A stretch of 64,000 bases of DNA from Platanthera guangdongensis. Its lineage: Eukaryota; Streptophyta; Magnoliopsida; Asparagales; Orchidaceae. Location: positions 88,410,564 to 88,474,563 of the forward strand of contig CM077166.1 of assembly GCA_039583875.1 (NCBI GenBank). Reading direction: 5' to 3'. A program made the position numbers and the translations under genes. Each line of letters opens with the position of its first letter. The stretch's first letter is position 1. The notes under the pieces are model-generated. The model saw only the letters and a list, made by a program, of their open reading frames with translations, had not been told where the DNA came from and made no database searches. This document shows positions 32,477-44,158 of this stretch, one piece after another.

Positions 32477-35123
32477 TGTCACAACCCGCATTTCCTCAAC
32501 GAGTACATCGTATCAGAGCAAGAGGAACTACGGGTTATGATGCCACGTCGTGCAGGGGATAACTGCACACGCTCAGGCAACTCTTGACGCTTACTTTATG
32601 AGTTGAAATTCAACTGTTAAATGCAAGAAAACTATTTCATTTGATGGCCGTATCCCTCGGCCTTAGGGATCAAAACTGTATTTGTACGCGGCGGAAACAC
32701 TTTGTTTATTTATGACGATCTCCTACGTGCACTCTATAGTGATACTACTATAAGAAATCATCTTTGTTTACGTCATTTGGAAAATATGTCTTAGTTAATC
32801 AAAACATGTATGCATGATATACAATAGTAGGTTTTGTTAGCTTCAAAATATCTAATGCAACCTACCATAAATCCGTCCCAAAAGTAAGTAGATATCATTT
32901 CATCCAAGTGAGTCACATTAGCAGTCTAGTTCATATTTCACACAAAAGAAAACCCACCAAATGGGCGCCAACAAGCTGACACGAACCCATTGGGGGTGAA
33001 AGTGTGTCTGTACAACAAAGAGAAGAACTATCTCGCTAAGTATGCTCGGCTAGCTCCCAAGAAACGCCACCAACCAACCTAGCCGCTCAACCGGCTACAA
33101 CCTGCACCTGAGGCATTCAAGAAAGAATAACTCAGCAATCAACCAAGCTATACAAAAGAGAGCATGAATTTCATAATCGATAAAGAAGGGGATTACTGAC
33201 CCCGTAGCAATGTTTCATATAAGTAAAAAGAGTGCATAAACAAGTCCATACAAGTAGGAAACAATGTCATTCCAAAGTGCCAACCGCACCAAGTGCGTAT
33301 AAGTTCAACAAGTCCTTCTCCACCCGCAGGAGCAAAAGGGCAATACACATGCCCAAACTCAGCATCTTATAAACAAGAAACAACCAAACTAGTGAAACAT
33401 AAGCAGCGGTTAAGTTCAATTCCGCAAGAGTCTTTCGGTGGCGGCCCTAAAGTGGAACGCACCAAACAAAACCAGCCCAAATCGGGGCCAAAGTGGTCTC
33501 TCTAACCACAAAAACCAAAACCCAGTGGCCACAGGCTGAAACCACACCACCCCTTGCAGAATTCTCACACAAACGCTCCTGCCATGGTTCACAATTCACC
33601 TCGCAAAACGCCCCATAACCCAAGCTAAACACGTTCCTTTCATCGTTCTCACGCATGAAGACAAGTTGCTAGAAAAGGAATTAAGCTACAAGCTACATGA
33701 ATTACATGATGAGGAACAAGAACAAATCACATAATTAGGGAAGAAAAAGGCTACATGAATATGAATAAATAGAGCTCCATGAGTCACATGAACAAAATAA
33801 ACGACATGAAGCAATCTAACATGGACTTGCTAACTAACAAAACTACACATGGAAGATCAAAGTCATTCAACATAGGGAAATTTGATCAGAAGCAAGAGGA
33901 TTGATACTTACATAAAATAAGCATAATTTTGAATCAAGAAGAACAAACTAGGCAATTGAATCAAGAAGAACAAAATAAGCATAGGGAAATTGAAAGAGCA
34001 ATTAATCAAAGGACAAGAAATCAAGATTGGCAAGGGTGAAGAACACCGCTTCCCTGAACCGAGATGATGCCGCGACGGCTGCTCCTCTCTTCCTTGCCTT
34101 GCTTGAGCCTTTCTCCCTTGCTTTCTCTTTGAGAGTGAAGAAGAAGATGAAGAGAAGGTGAAATGAGAAGAACAATTCTCTGTTTTGGCCTTATTTCCTC
34201 CAGAACAGAGCTGGACCGTTAGATGAAGAATCAAGGAAATGAACGGCACAAAAAATCTGGAAAAACTCGATTTTCGGGCCGGTCACGCCCTGTGTCACGC
34301 CCGTGACACAGGGCGTGTACCATAAGCGGCGCAGAAAGTTGGCAATTCCAAGTTTATCCACACGGTACACGGCCGGGTACACGCCCGTGACGGGTCGGTC
34401 ACGCCCGTGACCTAGGGCGTGTAGCCCGTGTCTCGACACCTCGTCGACACAAAGTGTCGACACTCGACATAGCTTGACACGCCCTGTGACACGCCCGTAT
34501 CACAGGCCGTGTCCCCTCTCTCGACACCCGACACTCGATACTTTGACACTCGACACTCGACACTCGACAAGATGAACACGCCCTGTGACACGCCCGTGTC
34601 ACAGGCCATGTACCCTCTCTCGACACCCGACACTCGACACTCGACACTCGACAAAGCGGGACACGACCCGTGACACGCCCGTGTCACGGGGCGTGTACCC
34701 CATTCGTCGAGCTCAACTCGACGCAAGAATATTCGTCGAGTCAAGGAGGTCACGCCCAGGTCACGGCCTGGGTCACGCCAGTGCCAGGGGGCGTGTCTCG
34801 CACAAAAACGACCATTTTTCCCTGTTTTGAAAAATGTTCCTGTGTCGTCCTAGACCATTTTTGCCTTAAGAACATTTTACCCTTTTTTGTTTCCTGTACC
34901 AGCAACTCACTTTCAACAACATTTCCCGGGCGCGAAAAAGTGCAAACATTAGCTAAGAGGTCTCACCGAGTCCCCAATTTGGACTCCAGTTTGCTGGGGA
35001 ATCGTGCAACTCGGCAACCAAAACAGCCACTCGCAAGCCCGCGGGAAAAACCATGCTCGAACAACGTTCAAAGCCAACGTAACGCCCATCATGCGTACGC
35101 AATCAAAAATCCGGGGCGTTACA
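32477..35123 (-). repeat. 3' LTR of C (2647 bp)
   Basis: It runs from TGTCACAACCCGC to ...CCGGGGCGTTACA. U3 (34250-34810) holds palindromic CACGCCCGTGACAC / GGGCGTG blocks, CGACACTCGACAC runs and the inverted repeat CGTCGAG-CTCAA-CTCGACG at 34704-34723. Confidence 0.95.
34250..34810 (-). repeat. Palindrome-rich U3 cluster in C 3' LTR
   Basis: Motifs include cacgcccgtgacacagggcgtg, GTGTCGACAC, tandem cgacactcgacac and TCGTCGAGCTCAACTCGACG. The last is identical to a G1 LTR motif. No clear TATA follows; aaataagg near 34190 is a weak candidate. Confidence 0.9.
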
Positions 35124-35162
35124 ATCACTCCCCCTAACAAAAAGTTTCGCCTCGAAACTTTT
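35124..35162 (-). other. PPT and covarying hairpin of C
   Basis: The coding strand has a hairpin with 10-bp arms, AAAAGTTTCG-AGG-CGAAACTTTT (35162-35140), then TTAGGGGGAGTGAT next to the LTR. Confidence 0.8.
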
Positions 35163-35267
35163 CACGAAATCAAATACAGAAGCAAACCAAAACATGAATG
35201 CAACCAAACACCAAGTCACATACCAGCTTAGTTACGGGAACAAATGAGGGTGAGCCGCCCTCATCGT

Positions 35268-38200
35268 TTACTCGAGCTCCCACGTCGTGTTTTCCACATC
35301 CTGATTTTTCCATAGCACCCTGACCATAGGAATCTTCTTTTTTCGTAACACGCGATCTTGAGAGTCCAATATCTGGATGGGCATCTCCTCATAAGAAAGG
35401 TTGGGCGCTACTTGTGGCACAACGACCAACACTTGCTTGTCATTCCGCACACACTTGCGAAGTTGGCTAACATGAAACACATTGTGAACACCAGGAAAGT
35501 TCACGGGTAATTCTATATTGTAGGCGGATGCACCAACTCGCGCAAGAATCTTGAAGGGACCCACAAATCTTGGGTCTAATTTGCGCTCTTTACCAAACCT
35601 TTTAATCCCAACCATTGGGGAGACTTTCAAGAAAACGGAATCTCCCACCGCAAACTCTAATTCCGACCTTCGTCGATTGACATACTTTTCATATCGCTCT
35701 TGGGCGATTCGGAGCTTCTCGCGGATCCATCGTACGGCAACTTCCATGTCCTCGAGCGCCTCTGGACCCAACAAAGACCGCTCGCCAACCTCAGCCCAAA
35801 ATAGTGGGGTCCGACATCGTCGCCCATATAACGCTTCGAACAGAGCCATTTGCAAGCTTTCTTGATAGCTGTTATTATACGCGAATTCCATAAGCCACAA
35901 ATGTTCATCCCATGCCCCGCCATACTCAAGAATGTAGCATCGAATCATATCTTCCACAATTTGGTTTACTCGTTCCGTTTGGCCATTCGTCTGAGGATGA
36001 TAAGCCGTGGAATATCGCAAATCTGTCCCCAAACCCTCTTGTAGACTTCGCCAAAAATGAGAGGTAAAGCGGGAATCTCGGTCTGAAATGATACTCACAG
36101 GCACACCATGCAGTCGGATGATCACGTTCACATAGAGCTCCGCTATTGTCTTCATCGGGTAGTTGACCTTAAAGGGTATGAAATGAGCACACTTGGTCAA
36201 CCTATCCACGATCACCCACACGGAGTCATGTCCTCGTGGAGATCTTGGTAAACCTGTAATAAAATCCATTGAGATGCATTCCCACTTCCATGTTGGAATC
36301 TCCAATGGTGTCAACTTGCCACCAGGCCTCCCATGATCAGCTTTCACCCGCTTGCAGGTATGACATTCAGCTACAAATTGCGCTATATCTCTTTTCATTC
36401 CATACCACCAGACAATTTGTTTCAGATCACGGTACATTTTTGTTGAGCCTGGATGGTAGGCCATGCTTGAGCCATGTGCTTCCCGACACACCATCTCGCG
36501 AATGTTTCCAACTATGGGAATACAAAATCGACCACGATACTTTAACGTGCCTGCACCGTCAATCGTAAAATCTGGTAATTCATCCTTTTCAGTCCGAAGA
36601 AATAAATGTAAAAAATCAGGATCATCCTTTTGATATTGTCTTGCAAGCACCAGCCATGAAGGTTCTTCTACTGCCGAATGACTTTGCGGGTCATATTTGC
36701 CCACAGAAATATCCATCAATAGAAATTCCTCCACAAGACGATCGACTGAAAGATGAAATAATTTCCCCATCTTCTGACTCAAAGCATCGGCCACAACATT
36801 CGCTTTCCCCGGGTGATACTGAATGTCCACGTCATAATCAGCTACATACTCAAGCCATCGCCGTTGGCGCAAATTAAGTTCTTTCTGTGTGAAGACATAC
36901 TTCAAGCTTTTATGATCTGTAAAGATTTTACACTGTGCACCATACAGTAAGTGTCTCCACAACTTCAATGCAAATATCACCGCTGCGAACTCCAAATCAT
37001 GCGTTGGGTAGTTCTTTTCATGACTTTTCAACTGCCGAGACCCATATGCAATTACCTTCTTGTCTTGCATTAACACACATCCAAGTCCAACGTGTGACGC
37101 ATCCACAAACACTTCATAATCTTTTCCTTCTGTCGGCAAGATCAACAAAGGAGTGGTACATAACCTGTTCTTGAGTTCCAAGAAGGACGCCTCACACTTG
37201 TCATTCCACTCAAACGCCACATGATTCTGGGTTAATCGAGTCAAAGGTGCGGCCAACGTCGCAAAACCTTCGACAAATCTGCGATAATAGCCGGCCAATC
37301 CCAAGAAGCTTCGAATCTCCTTGGGTGTCTCCGGTCTACTCCACTCCATAACTTCAGCAATCTTTTCGGGATCCACTGAAATTCCTTGTTGATTAATGAC
37401 ATGGCCCAGAAAAGCAACTTGAGACAACCAAAACTCGCATTTGCTTAGCTTGGCGAATAATCGTTGATCTCGCAAAGTGGCCAATACCAATCGCAGATGG
37501 TGTTCATGCTCCTCAGCACTGCGGGAGTAGACAAGAACGTCAACAATAAAAACCACCACAAAGTTATCCAAGTAGTCCTTGAAGACCCTGTTCATCAGAT
37601 CCATGAAAGCTGATGGTGCATTGGTCAACCCAAACGACATCATAAGGAATTCAAAATAGCCATGCCTTGATCGAAATGCAGTCCGCGGAATATCAGACTC
37701 CCGGACCTTGAGCTGATGATAGCCCGAGCGGAGATCAATCTTCGAAAATACGGAACTGCCACGCAGTTGATCAAATAAATCATCAATTCTTGGCAGTGGG
37801 TACTTGTTTTTAATCGTCACCTTATTCAACTCCCGGTAATCGATGCAAAGCCGCATCGACCCATCTTTTTTCTTCACAAATAACACTGGTGCACCCCAAG
37901 GTGATGAACTGGGCCTGATAAACCCTTTTGCCAACAAGTCAACCAGCTGTGTACGCAACTCTGCTAGCTCACGCGGGGCCATCCTGTACGGCGCTTTCGC
38001 AATAGGTCGCGTACCCGGCTCCAAATCAATAACAAACTCGACATCACGATCAAGTGGTAGACCAGGAAGGTCAGTAGGAAAAACATCTGGAAATTCACGC
38101 ACAACAGGAATCTCCTCCAAACGCGGTAAAATAGCACTAGTCCCCACAGTGGAGACAAGACAAGCAAAACAGTCGGAAACAAACAACGTCCGAACACATA

Positions 38201-38590
38201 CCGCCGAAAGCCCTAGAAAATCCTGGCAAGAATCACCATACAGACTTCCTGGCTGACCATCATCTTTAATAAAATCCAAGCGCTTTCCTCTGCACTGGAT
38301 GACAGCGTCATAGCGGGATAACCAGTCCATGCCCAGAATGACGTCAAAATCTTCCAAATCGATCACCTTGCAATCAACCCTTGCTATGAAATCCCCAAAC
38401 AAAATGGGACAATCAAGAAGACCCCAGTCAACCACCACAGAAGCACCGGAAGGAAATTTCACCAAAAACGCATTCCCCACTCGATCTGGTGTCAAATGAT
38501 ACCGATCCAGAAAGGTTCGAGCCACAAATGAATGGGTCGCGCCAGAATCAAAGAGAACACGCGCCCAACGGTTCTTTACCTTAAAGTTTC
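35268..38590 (-). CDS. pol: C Pol (PR-RT-RNaseH-IN, chromodomain-like tail)
   Basis: The frame is open from 38843 (overlapping gag) to the stop at 35268; the real entry is probably the splice acceptor at 38591/38590. Domains in order: protease FDSGATHSF and ILGMDWL, RT with LCIDYRELN and [13 protein letters not shown], RNase H with [11 protein letters not shown], integrase zinc finger HPGSTKMY...CHTCKR, core with [17 protein letters not shown] and a following Glu, then [21 protein letters not shown] and an IPMVRVLW...TTWELE tail. The RT active site is FIVD instead of FIDD (37550-37539), so polymerase activity is expected to be lost. No stop or frameshift lies between PR and the end. Confidence 0.92.
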
Positions 38591-38667
38591 CTATAAGGGT
38601 ACATATGTAGCTAAAAACTACGCATAAGAGGCAGAAACAAAACAGGAACCAGAGGAATGAATCGAAC
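38591..38667 (-). other. Putative 77-nt intron at C gag-PR junction
   Basis: The coding strand reads CTCAG|GTTCGATTC ... CCCTTATAG|GAAAC and is T-rich. Gag frame (codon starting at 38668) plus splicing leads exactly into the Pol frame, splitting Gly in phase 1, with 13 residues before DSGA. Unspliced RNA adds about 17 codons and stops at TAG (38617-38615). Position and phase equal those in G1 and D. Confidence 0.75.
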
Positions 38668-39883
38668 CTGAGATAACTTGAGGTGATGTATGAGCTTCCT
38701 CTGAAGAGACCACATTCAACTTCCCTTTGCCTTTGTCTACACGCGGAGGCGGAGGCAAAGCCTGGAGTGGTGCGGGTTGCAAAACAGGTTGGATCTGCGG
38801 GCACCTTGCACGAAGATGTCCTGGTCTGCCACACTGGAAGCATACCTTGTCTTTGGCCCAGCAGCGGCCCACATCATGACCTCTTCTCCCACAAAATGTA
38901 CACGCCAAGTCTCTGGTTGGCACACCCTGAATGGCGTGCACCCGCTCCTTCTTCTGCATCCCCAACCTCTTGAAACATGTATCAAATGGGTGACCGGCTC
39001 GGCCACAGAAGCTACATATTTCCTTCTTCTTCTTGACGTCTGACTCGTGGGACATTTTCTCTCCCACCAGCTGTCTCTTGCCCTGCCTCATCTGCTGCCC
39101 TCTTTGTTTGGCATTTTCTATAGATTCCACCTTCAACGCAGCCTCAACCGCAGTGGTATAACTTGTCGCTCCATAAGCACTTGTGAATTGCTGCACGTCG
39201 CTGCGGAGTCCGCCAAGAAATCTCTTTACTCGGTCAGCTTCCGTCGTCACCAAGCTCGGAGCGAACCGACTTAACTTGCTAAACTCAATTTCATACTCAC
39301 TCACTGTGTGTTGCCTCTGCTTCAAGTACAGGAAGTCATTCATCAGGCGGTCCCTTTCCACTGCCGGTAGAAACTTGCGCCGTAACATTTCTTTGAATGC
39401 TTCCCACGAACAGGCCGCCCCTAGGCCTTCCTTTTCTCGCAACCACCAACCTTTCGCCAACCCTTTGAGTTGATAGGCGGCAAGCATCACCTTCTAGTCC
39501 TCGGTAATGCCAGAATACACAAACATCTCTTCCAATGTGATCACCCAATCATCCAAGATCACAAAGTCTGCTTTTCCATCATAAGTCGGTGGTCCAAGTC
39601 GCTGAAACTGCGAGATGAAGGTCATCGCAGGAGGAACAACAACTGGGGGTATCACTGTCACTGAAGGGGTAGAAATCGTTTGGCCTCTAACCGTCTCTTG
39701 CCCTCTTGGTGCCAGCCCCGACATTGCTGATGACATAGCTTGGAGCTGGGACTGCACTTCCTGCACCTGCCTCGTCAAAGCCTCATTACTTTGGCGAAGA
39801 CTATCCATCAGGGCATTATTCTGCGCGCCCGAAGACTCGCCCTCGGATTGGGGAGTTTGCCTTATCACTAGACGCTTCGACAT
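38668..39883 (-). CDS. gag: C Gag with three zinc knuckles, one internal stop
   Basis: The likely start is the ATG at 39883 ([12 protein letters not shown]); the frame is open further up to 39955. The Gag core includes [38 protein letters not shown] and [16 protein letters not shown]. Three CX2CX4HX4C knuckles follow: [28 protein letters not shown] and [15 protein letters not shown] single TAG at 39493-39491 separates the first 130 codons from the rest, in the same frame. The unspliced frame ends at 38615. The protein would form the capsid and bind RNA. Confidence 0.88.
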
Positions 39884-40229
39884 CCTATTAACACGTTCAC
39901 TCTTGTCAAGCTCAAACCCAAGAAAACACACAACGGCTAAGTACAGACCATACATATAACAATATGAACATCAACTGCTAACTTGCTCTGGGAGTTTGAG
40001 AATGATGGTATGCCTAACCTCAAGATGACTCACCGTCATCCCACTACCTTGTGCCAAACCAATGAATGCATGACTTTATTTGACCCAAAACCATGAGTGT
40101 ACAGGTGTCATCATATACATCTTTAGCTTGGCACGTTGTGCTCATGCAATGTTATGTTATGCGTGCTGTGCGATGCAATCTAGAAAAAGCCTTAATGCAT
40201 GCCATGAGCGGTCGTACGTATCACAATGC

Positions 40230-40390
40230 TATGCATCCCATACTACATAGCATTGCATGCAACGAAGAAAAGAAAACGTGCTAGTCGCATCCATGTGGTA
40301 AGGTTATGCATCCCATACTACATAACCCGCACATGTTGCCCCTATGGTGGATCCATATACAACCACATATTATGTATCCCATACTACATA
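40230..40390 (-). repeat. Triplicate 20-bp motif in C 5' leader
   Basis: tatgcatcccatactacata or a one-base variant occurs at about 40230-40249, 40304-40324 and 40371-40390, roughly 70 bp apart, in the leader between PBS and gag (39884-40534). No ORF is there. The role is unknown; RNA packaging is a guess. Confidence 0.8.
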
Positions 40391-40534
40391 ATATGCCCCG
40401 TATACTTGTGTTCATGCCATGAGTGTAGTGTACGTGCTTCAGCCAAGACATACTGATGGCACCTCGGTGTGTGTATGATATGATGCTTATAACCAAACCA
40501 GAAAGTTTGCCCGACCAATTGTCAAGCAAACCTG

Positions 40535-40546
40535 CCTCTGATACCA
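40535..40546 (-). other. Primer binding site of C (iMet tRNA)
   Basis: TGGTATCAGAGG on the coding strand, two bases from the 5' LTR. Confidence 0.9.
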
Positions 40547-40548
40547 AC

Positions 40549-43187
40549 TGTCACAACCCGCATTTCCTCAACGAGTACATCGTATCAGAGCAAGAGGAAC
40601 TACGGGTTATGATGCCACGTCGTGCAGGGGATAACTGCACACGCTCAGGCAACTCTTGACGCTTACTTTATGAGTTGAAATTCAACTGTTAAATGCAAGA
40701 AAACTGTTTCATTTGATGGCCGTATCCCTCGGCCTTAGGGATCAAAACTGTATTTGTACGCGGCGGAAACACTTTGTTTATTTATAACGATCTCCTATGT
40801 GCATTCTACAGTGATACTACTATAAGAAATCATCTTTATTTACGTCATTTGGAAAATATGTCTTAGTTAATCAAAACATGTATGCATGATATACAATAGT
40901 AGGTTTTGTTAGCTTCAAAATATCTAATGCAACCTACCATAAATCTGTCCCAAAAGCAAGTAGATATCATTTCATCCAGGTGAGTCACATTAGCAGTCTA
41001 GTTCATATTTCACACAAAAGAAAACCCACCAAATGGGTGCCAACAAGCTGACACGAACCCATTGGGGGTGAAAGTGTGTCTGTACAACAAAGAGAAGAAC
41101 TACCTCGCTAAGTATGCTCGGCTAGCTCCCAAGAAACGCCACCAACCAACCAAGCCGCTCAACCGGCTACAACCTGCACCTGAGACATTCAAGAAAGAAT
41201 ACCTCAGCAATCAACCAAGCTATACAAAAGAGAGCATGAATTTCATAATCGATAAAGAAGGGGCTTACCGACCCCGTAGCAATGTTTCATATAAGTAAAA
41301 AGAGTGCATAAACAAGTGCGTACAAGTAGGAAACAATGTCATTCCAAAGTGCCAACCGCACCAAGTGCGTACAAGTTCAACAAGTCCTGCTCCACCCGCA
41401 GGAGCAAAAGGGCAATAAACATGCCCAAAATCAGCATCTTATAAACAAGAAACAACCAAACTAGTGAAACATAAGCAGCGGTTAAGTTCAATTCCGCAAG
41501 AGTCTTTCGATGGCGGCCGTAAAGTGGAACGCACCAAACAAAACCAACCCAAATCGGGGCCAAAGTGGTCTCTCTAACCACAAAAACCAAAACCCGGTGG
41601 CCACAGGCTGAAACCACACCACCCCTTGCAGAATTCTCACACAAACGCTCCTGCCATGGTTCACAATTCGCCTCGCAAAACGCCCCATAACCCAAGCTAA
41701 ACAAGTTCCTTTCATCGTTCTCACGCATGACGACAAGTTGCTAGAAAAGGAATTAAGCTACAAGCTACATGAATTACATGATGAGGAACAAGAATAAATC
41801 ACATAATTATGCAAGAAAAAGGCTACATGAACATGAATAAATAGAGCTCCATGAGTCATATGAACAAGATAAACGACATGAAGCAATCTAACATGGACTT
41901 GCTAACTAACAAAACTACACATTGAAGATCAAAGTCATTCAGCATAGGGAAATTTGATCAGAAGCAAGAGGATTGATACTTACATAAAATAAGCATAATT
42001 TTGAATCAAGAAGAACAAACTAGGCAATTGAATCAAGAAGAACAAAATAAGCATAGGGAAATTGAAAGAGCAATTAATCAAAGGACAAGAAATCAAGATT
42101 GGCAAGGTTGAAGAACACCGCTTGCCTGAACCGAGATGATGCCGCGATGGCTGCTCCTCTCTTCCTTGCCTTGCTTGAGCCTTTCTCCCTTGCTTTCTCT
42201 TTGAGAGTGAAGAAGAAGATGAAGAGAAGGTGAAATGAGAAGAACAATTCTCTGTTTCAGCCTTATTTCCTCCAGAATAGAGCTGGACCGTTAGATGCAG
42301 AATCAAGGAAATGAACGGCACAAAAAATCTGGAAAAACTCGATTTTCAGGCCGGTCATGCCCTGTGTCACGCCCGTGACACAGGGCGTGTACCATAAGCG
42401 GCGCAGAAAGTCGGCAATTCCAAGTTTATCCACACGGTACACGGCCGGGTACACGCCCGTGACGGGTCGGTCACGCCCGTGACCTAGGGCGTGTAGCCCG
42501 TGTCTCGACACCTCGTCGACACAAAGTGTCGACACTCGACACAGCTTGACACGCCGTGTGACACGCCCGTGTCACAGGCCGTGTACCCTCTCTCGACACC
42601 AGACACTCGATACTCGACACTCGACACTCGACACTCGACAAGCTGAACATGCCCTGTGACACGCCCGTGTCACAGGCCGTGTACCCTCTCTCGACACCCA
42701 ACACTCGACACTCGACAAAGCGGGACACGGCCCGTGACACGCCCGTGTCACGGGGCGTGTACCCCATTCGTCGAGCTCAACTCGACGCAAGAATATTCGT
42801 CGAGTCAAGGAGGTCATGCCCAGGTCACGGCCTGGGTCACGCCCGTGCCAGGTGGCGTGTCTCGCACAAAAACGACCATTTTTCCCTGTTTTGAAAAATG
42901 TTCCTGTGTCGTTCTAGACCATTTTTGCCTTAAGAACTTTTTACCCTTTTTTGTTTCCTGTACCAGCAACTCACTTTCAACAACATTTCCCGGGCGCGAA
43001 AAAGTGCAAACATTCCCTAAGAGGCCTCACCGATTCCCCAATTTGGACTCCGGTTTGCTGGGGAATCGTGCAACTCGGCAACCAAAACAGCCACTCGCAA
43101 GCCCGCGGGAAAAACCATGCTCGAACAACGTTCAAAGCCAACGTAACGCCCATCATGCGTACGCAATCAAAAATCCGGGGCGTTACA
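40549..43187 (-). repeat. 5' LTR of C (2639 bp)
   Basis: It has the same ends as the left copy. The U3 cluster is at about 42330-42875 and the shared CGTCGAG-CTCAA-CTCGACG repeat is at 42768-42787. Some cgacactcgacac units differ in number from the left LTR. Confidence 0.95.
42330..42875 (-). repeat. Palindrome-rich U3 cluster in C 5' LTR
   Basis: The counterpart of 34250-34810 in the promoter-bearing LTR, with the same motif types and small copy-number changes. Confidence 0.9.
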
Positions 43188-43652
43188 TACCCTATCATGC
43201 CCTCCAGGTTTGCTTAAGATTACTTTTCCAACAATTTCTGACAGGAATTTCCCCTGACTGTTCATTCCTTTTCTATTGAAAACTGAGCCAATTTTCATCT
43301 TTGAATCCAGACCACACCATGTCAATGCTTCTCTGGTCTTAGAAGCAGTTACTTCATCTTCTTCTTTTGTTCTTGGCAAGTTTAGGACGTTTCTCAAACG
43401 TTTTGGTGAGACTTTAACCTTTTTACCATGCACCCTGAACTTGATCTTGAATCCAGTGTCGTCTAGGATTGCTCTATTGAGAAATTCCAAGACTTCCTTC
43501 TTCCAGATCTTTGTAGGCTCTGAAACAAGAAATTCCAACCCCGAGTCTGCAACTAGGGTTATCACATTCTTGATTTCTTGGTCTGCATCATCAAACGCGT
43601 CGCGCACCAGTTCATAGCCTTCATTGACGTTCTCCTCAAGCTTTGGCGCCAT
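43188..43652 (-). CDS. B ORF3, N-terminal part (cut by element C)
   Basis: The ATG at 43652 (MAPKLEENVNEG) opens 155 codons to the C insertion. Visible features are a helical acidic start, VSPKRLRNVLNLPRTKEEDE and FLSEIVGKVILSKPGGHDRV. The last motif matches A ORF3 (FLADIVGKVLLGKHTAHD), and after C the shared (D)W...IF..IK motif follows at about 32430. From recall this resembles the putative plant transposon protein family; I cannot confirm it here. The leader upstream is CT-rich with a TATA box at 43751-43758. The function is unknown. Confidence 0.7.
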
Positions 43653-43750
43653 TAGAGTTTGAAGAATTTGAACTGAGAGAAGAGAGATTTCGACACACAA
43701 GTTTGGTCTCGAAACTTTTGAAAGTGTGTCGACAGAATAAGGCAAAATCC

Positions 43751-43758
43751 TATTTATA
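43751..43758 (-). promoter_or_regulatory. Internal TATA box upstream of B ORF3
   Basis: TATAAATAGGA on the coding strand stands about 100 nt before the ORF3 ATG and directly downstream of a TGTCGACAC cluster. This copies the layout of B's LTR (array, TATAAATAGG, start). A CT-rich leader (TTCTCTCTTCTCTCAG) lies between. Confidence 0.6.
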
Positions 43759-43799
43759 CCTTTCTAGGTTTGAAGATGAAAAGGCGGGTCAGCTAACTT

Positions 43800-44145
43800 G
43801 AATTGTGTCGACACTGCCGATAAGTGTCGACACTGACTTATAATGTCTCGACACCTATGTGTCGACACAAGTTTAGTCAACAGATATATGTGTCGACACT
43901 TGTTTATGTGTCGACACCACATAACTCGACATTTAGTCGAGACTTTACTTAGATAATTCTGAGTAAAGCCTAAGTGTCGACACCACCTTGGATGTGTCGA
44001 CACCTACTTACTATGTGTCGACACTAATTATCTGATGTGTCGACACCAACTTCCTAGATGTGTCGACACCTTTTCCCTGAAGTGTCGACACCACTTTTCT
44101 GTGTCGACACAGATATCTCTGTGTGTCGACACCTTTTGACTTAGC
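43800..44145 (-). repeat. TGTCGACAC palindrome cluster between B pol and ORF3
   Basis: About a dozen GTGTCGACAC palindromes and variants (e.g. TCTCGACACC) fill the spacer between the RNase H stop (44159) and the ORF3 TATA box. They are the same motif as in B's LTR but arranged differently, so this is not a plain LTR copy. Confidence 0.9.
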
Positions 44146-44158
44146 CATTTCTATAAAC

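Larger units (their letters stand above)
32477..43187 (-). mobile_element. C: Ty3/gypsy chromovirus (Tekay/Del-like) inside B ORF3
   Basis: LTRs at 32477-35123 and 40549-43187 are flanked by taccc (32472-32476 and 43188-43192). The PBS is TGGTATCAGAGG and the PPT TTAGGGGGAGTGAT. Gag and Pol are long and nearly open. The LTRs differ by about 2-2.5% by eye, so C is younger than B, as nesting requires. RT has lost a catalytic Asp and Gag has one stop, so C is not autonomous now. Confidence 0.95.

Noticed and set aside
38618..38843. -1 ribosomal frameshift site in the C gag-pol overlap
   Set aside because: I saw no good slippery heptamer before the gag stop, and the intron gives an exact join with a parallel in two other elements. 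Not fully excluded.
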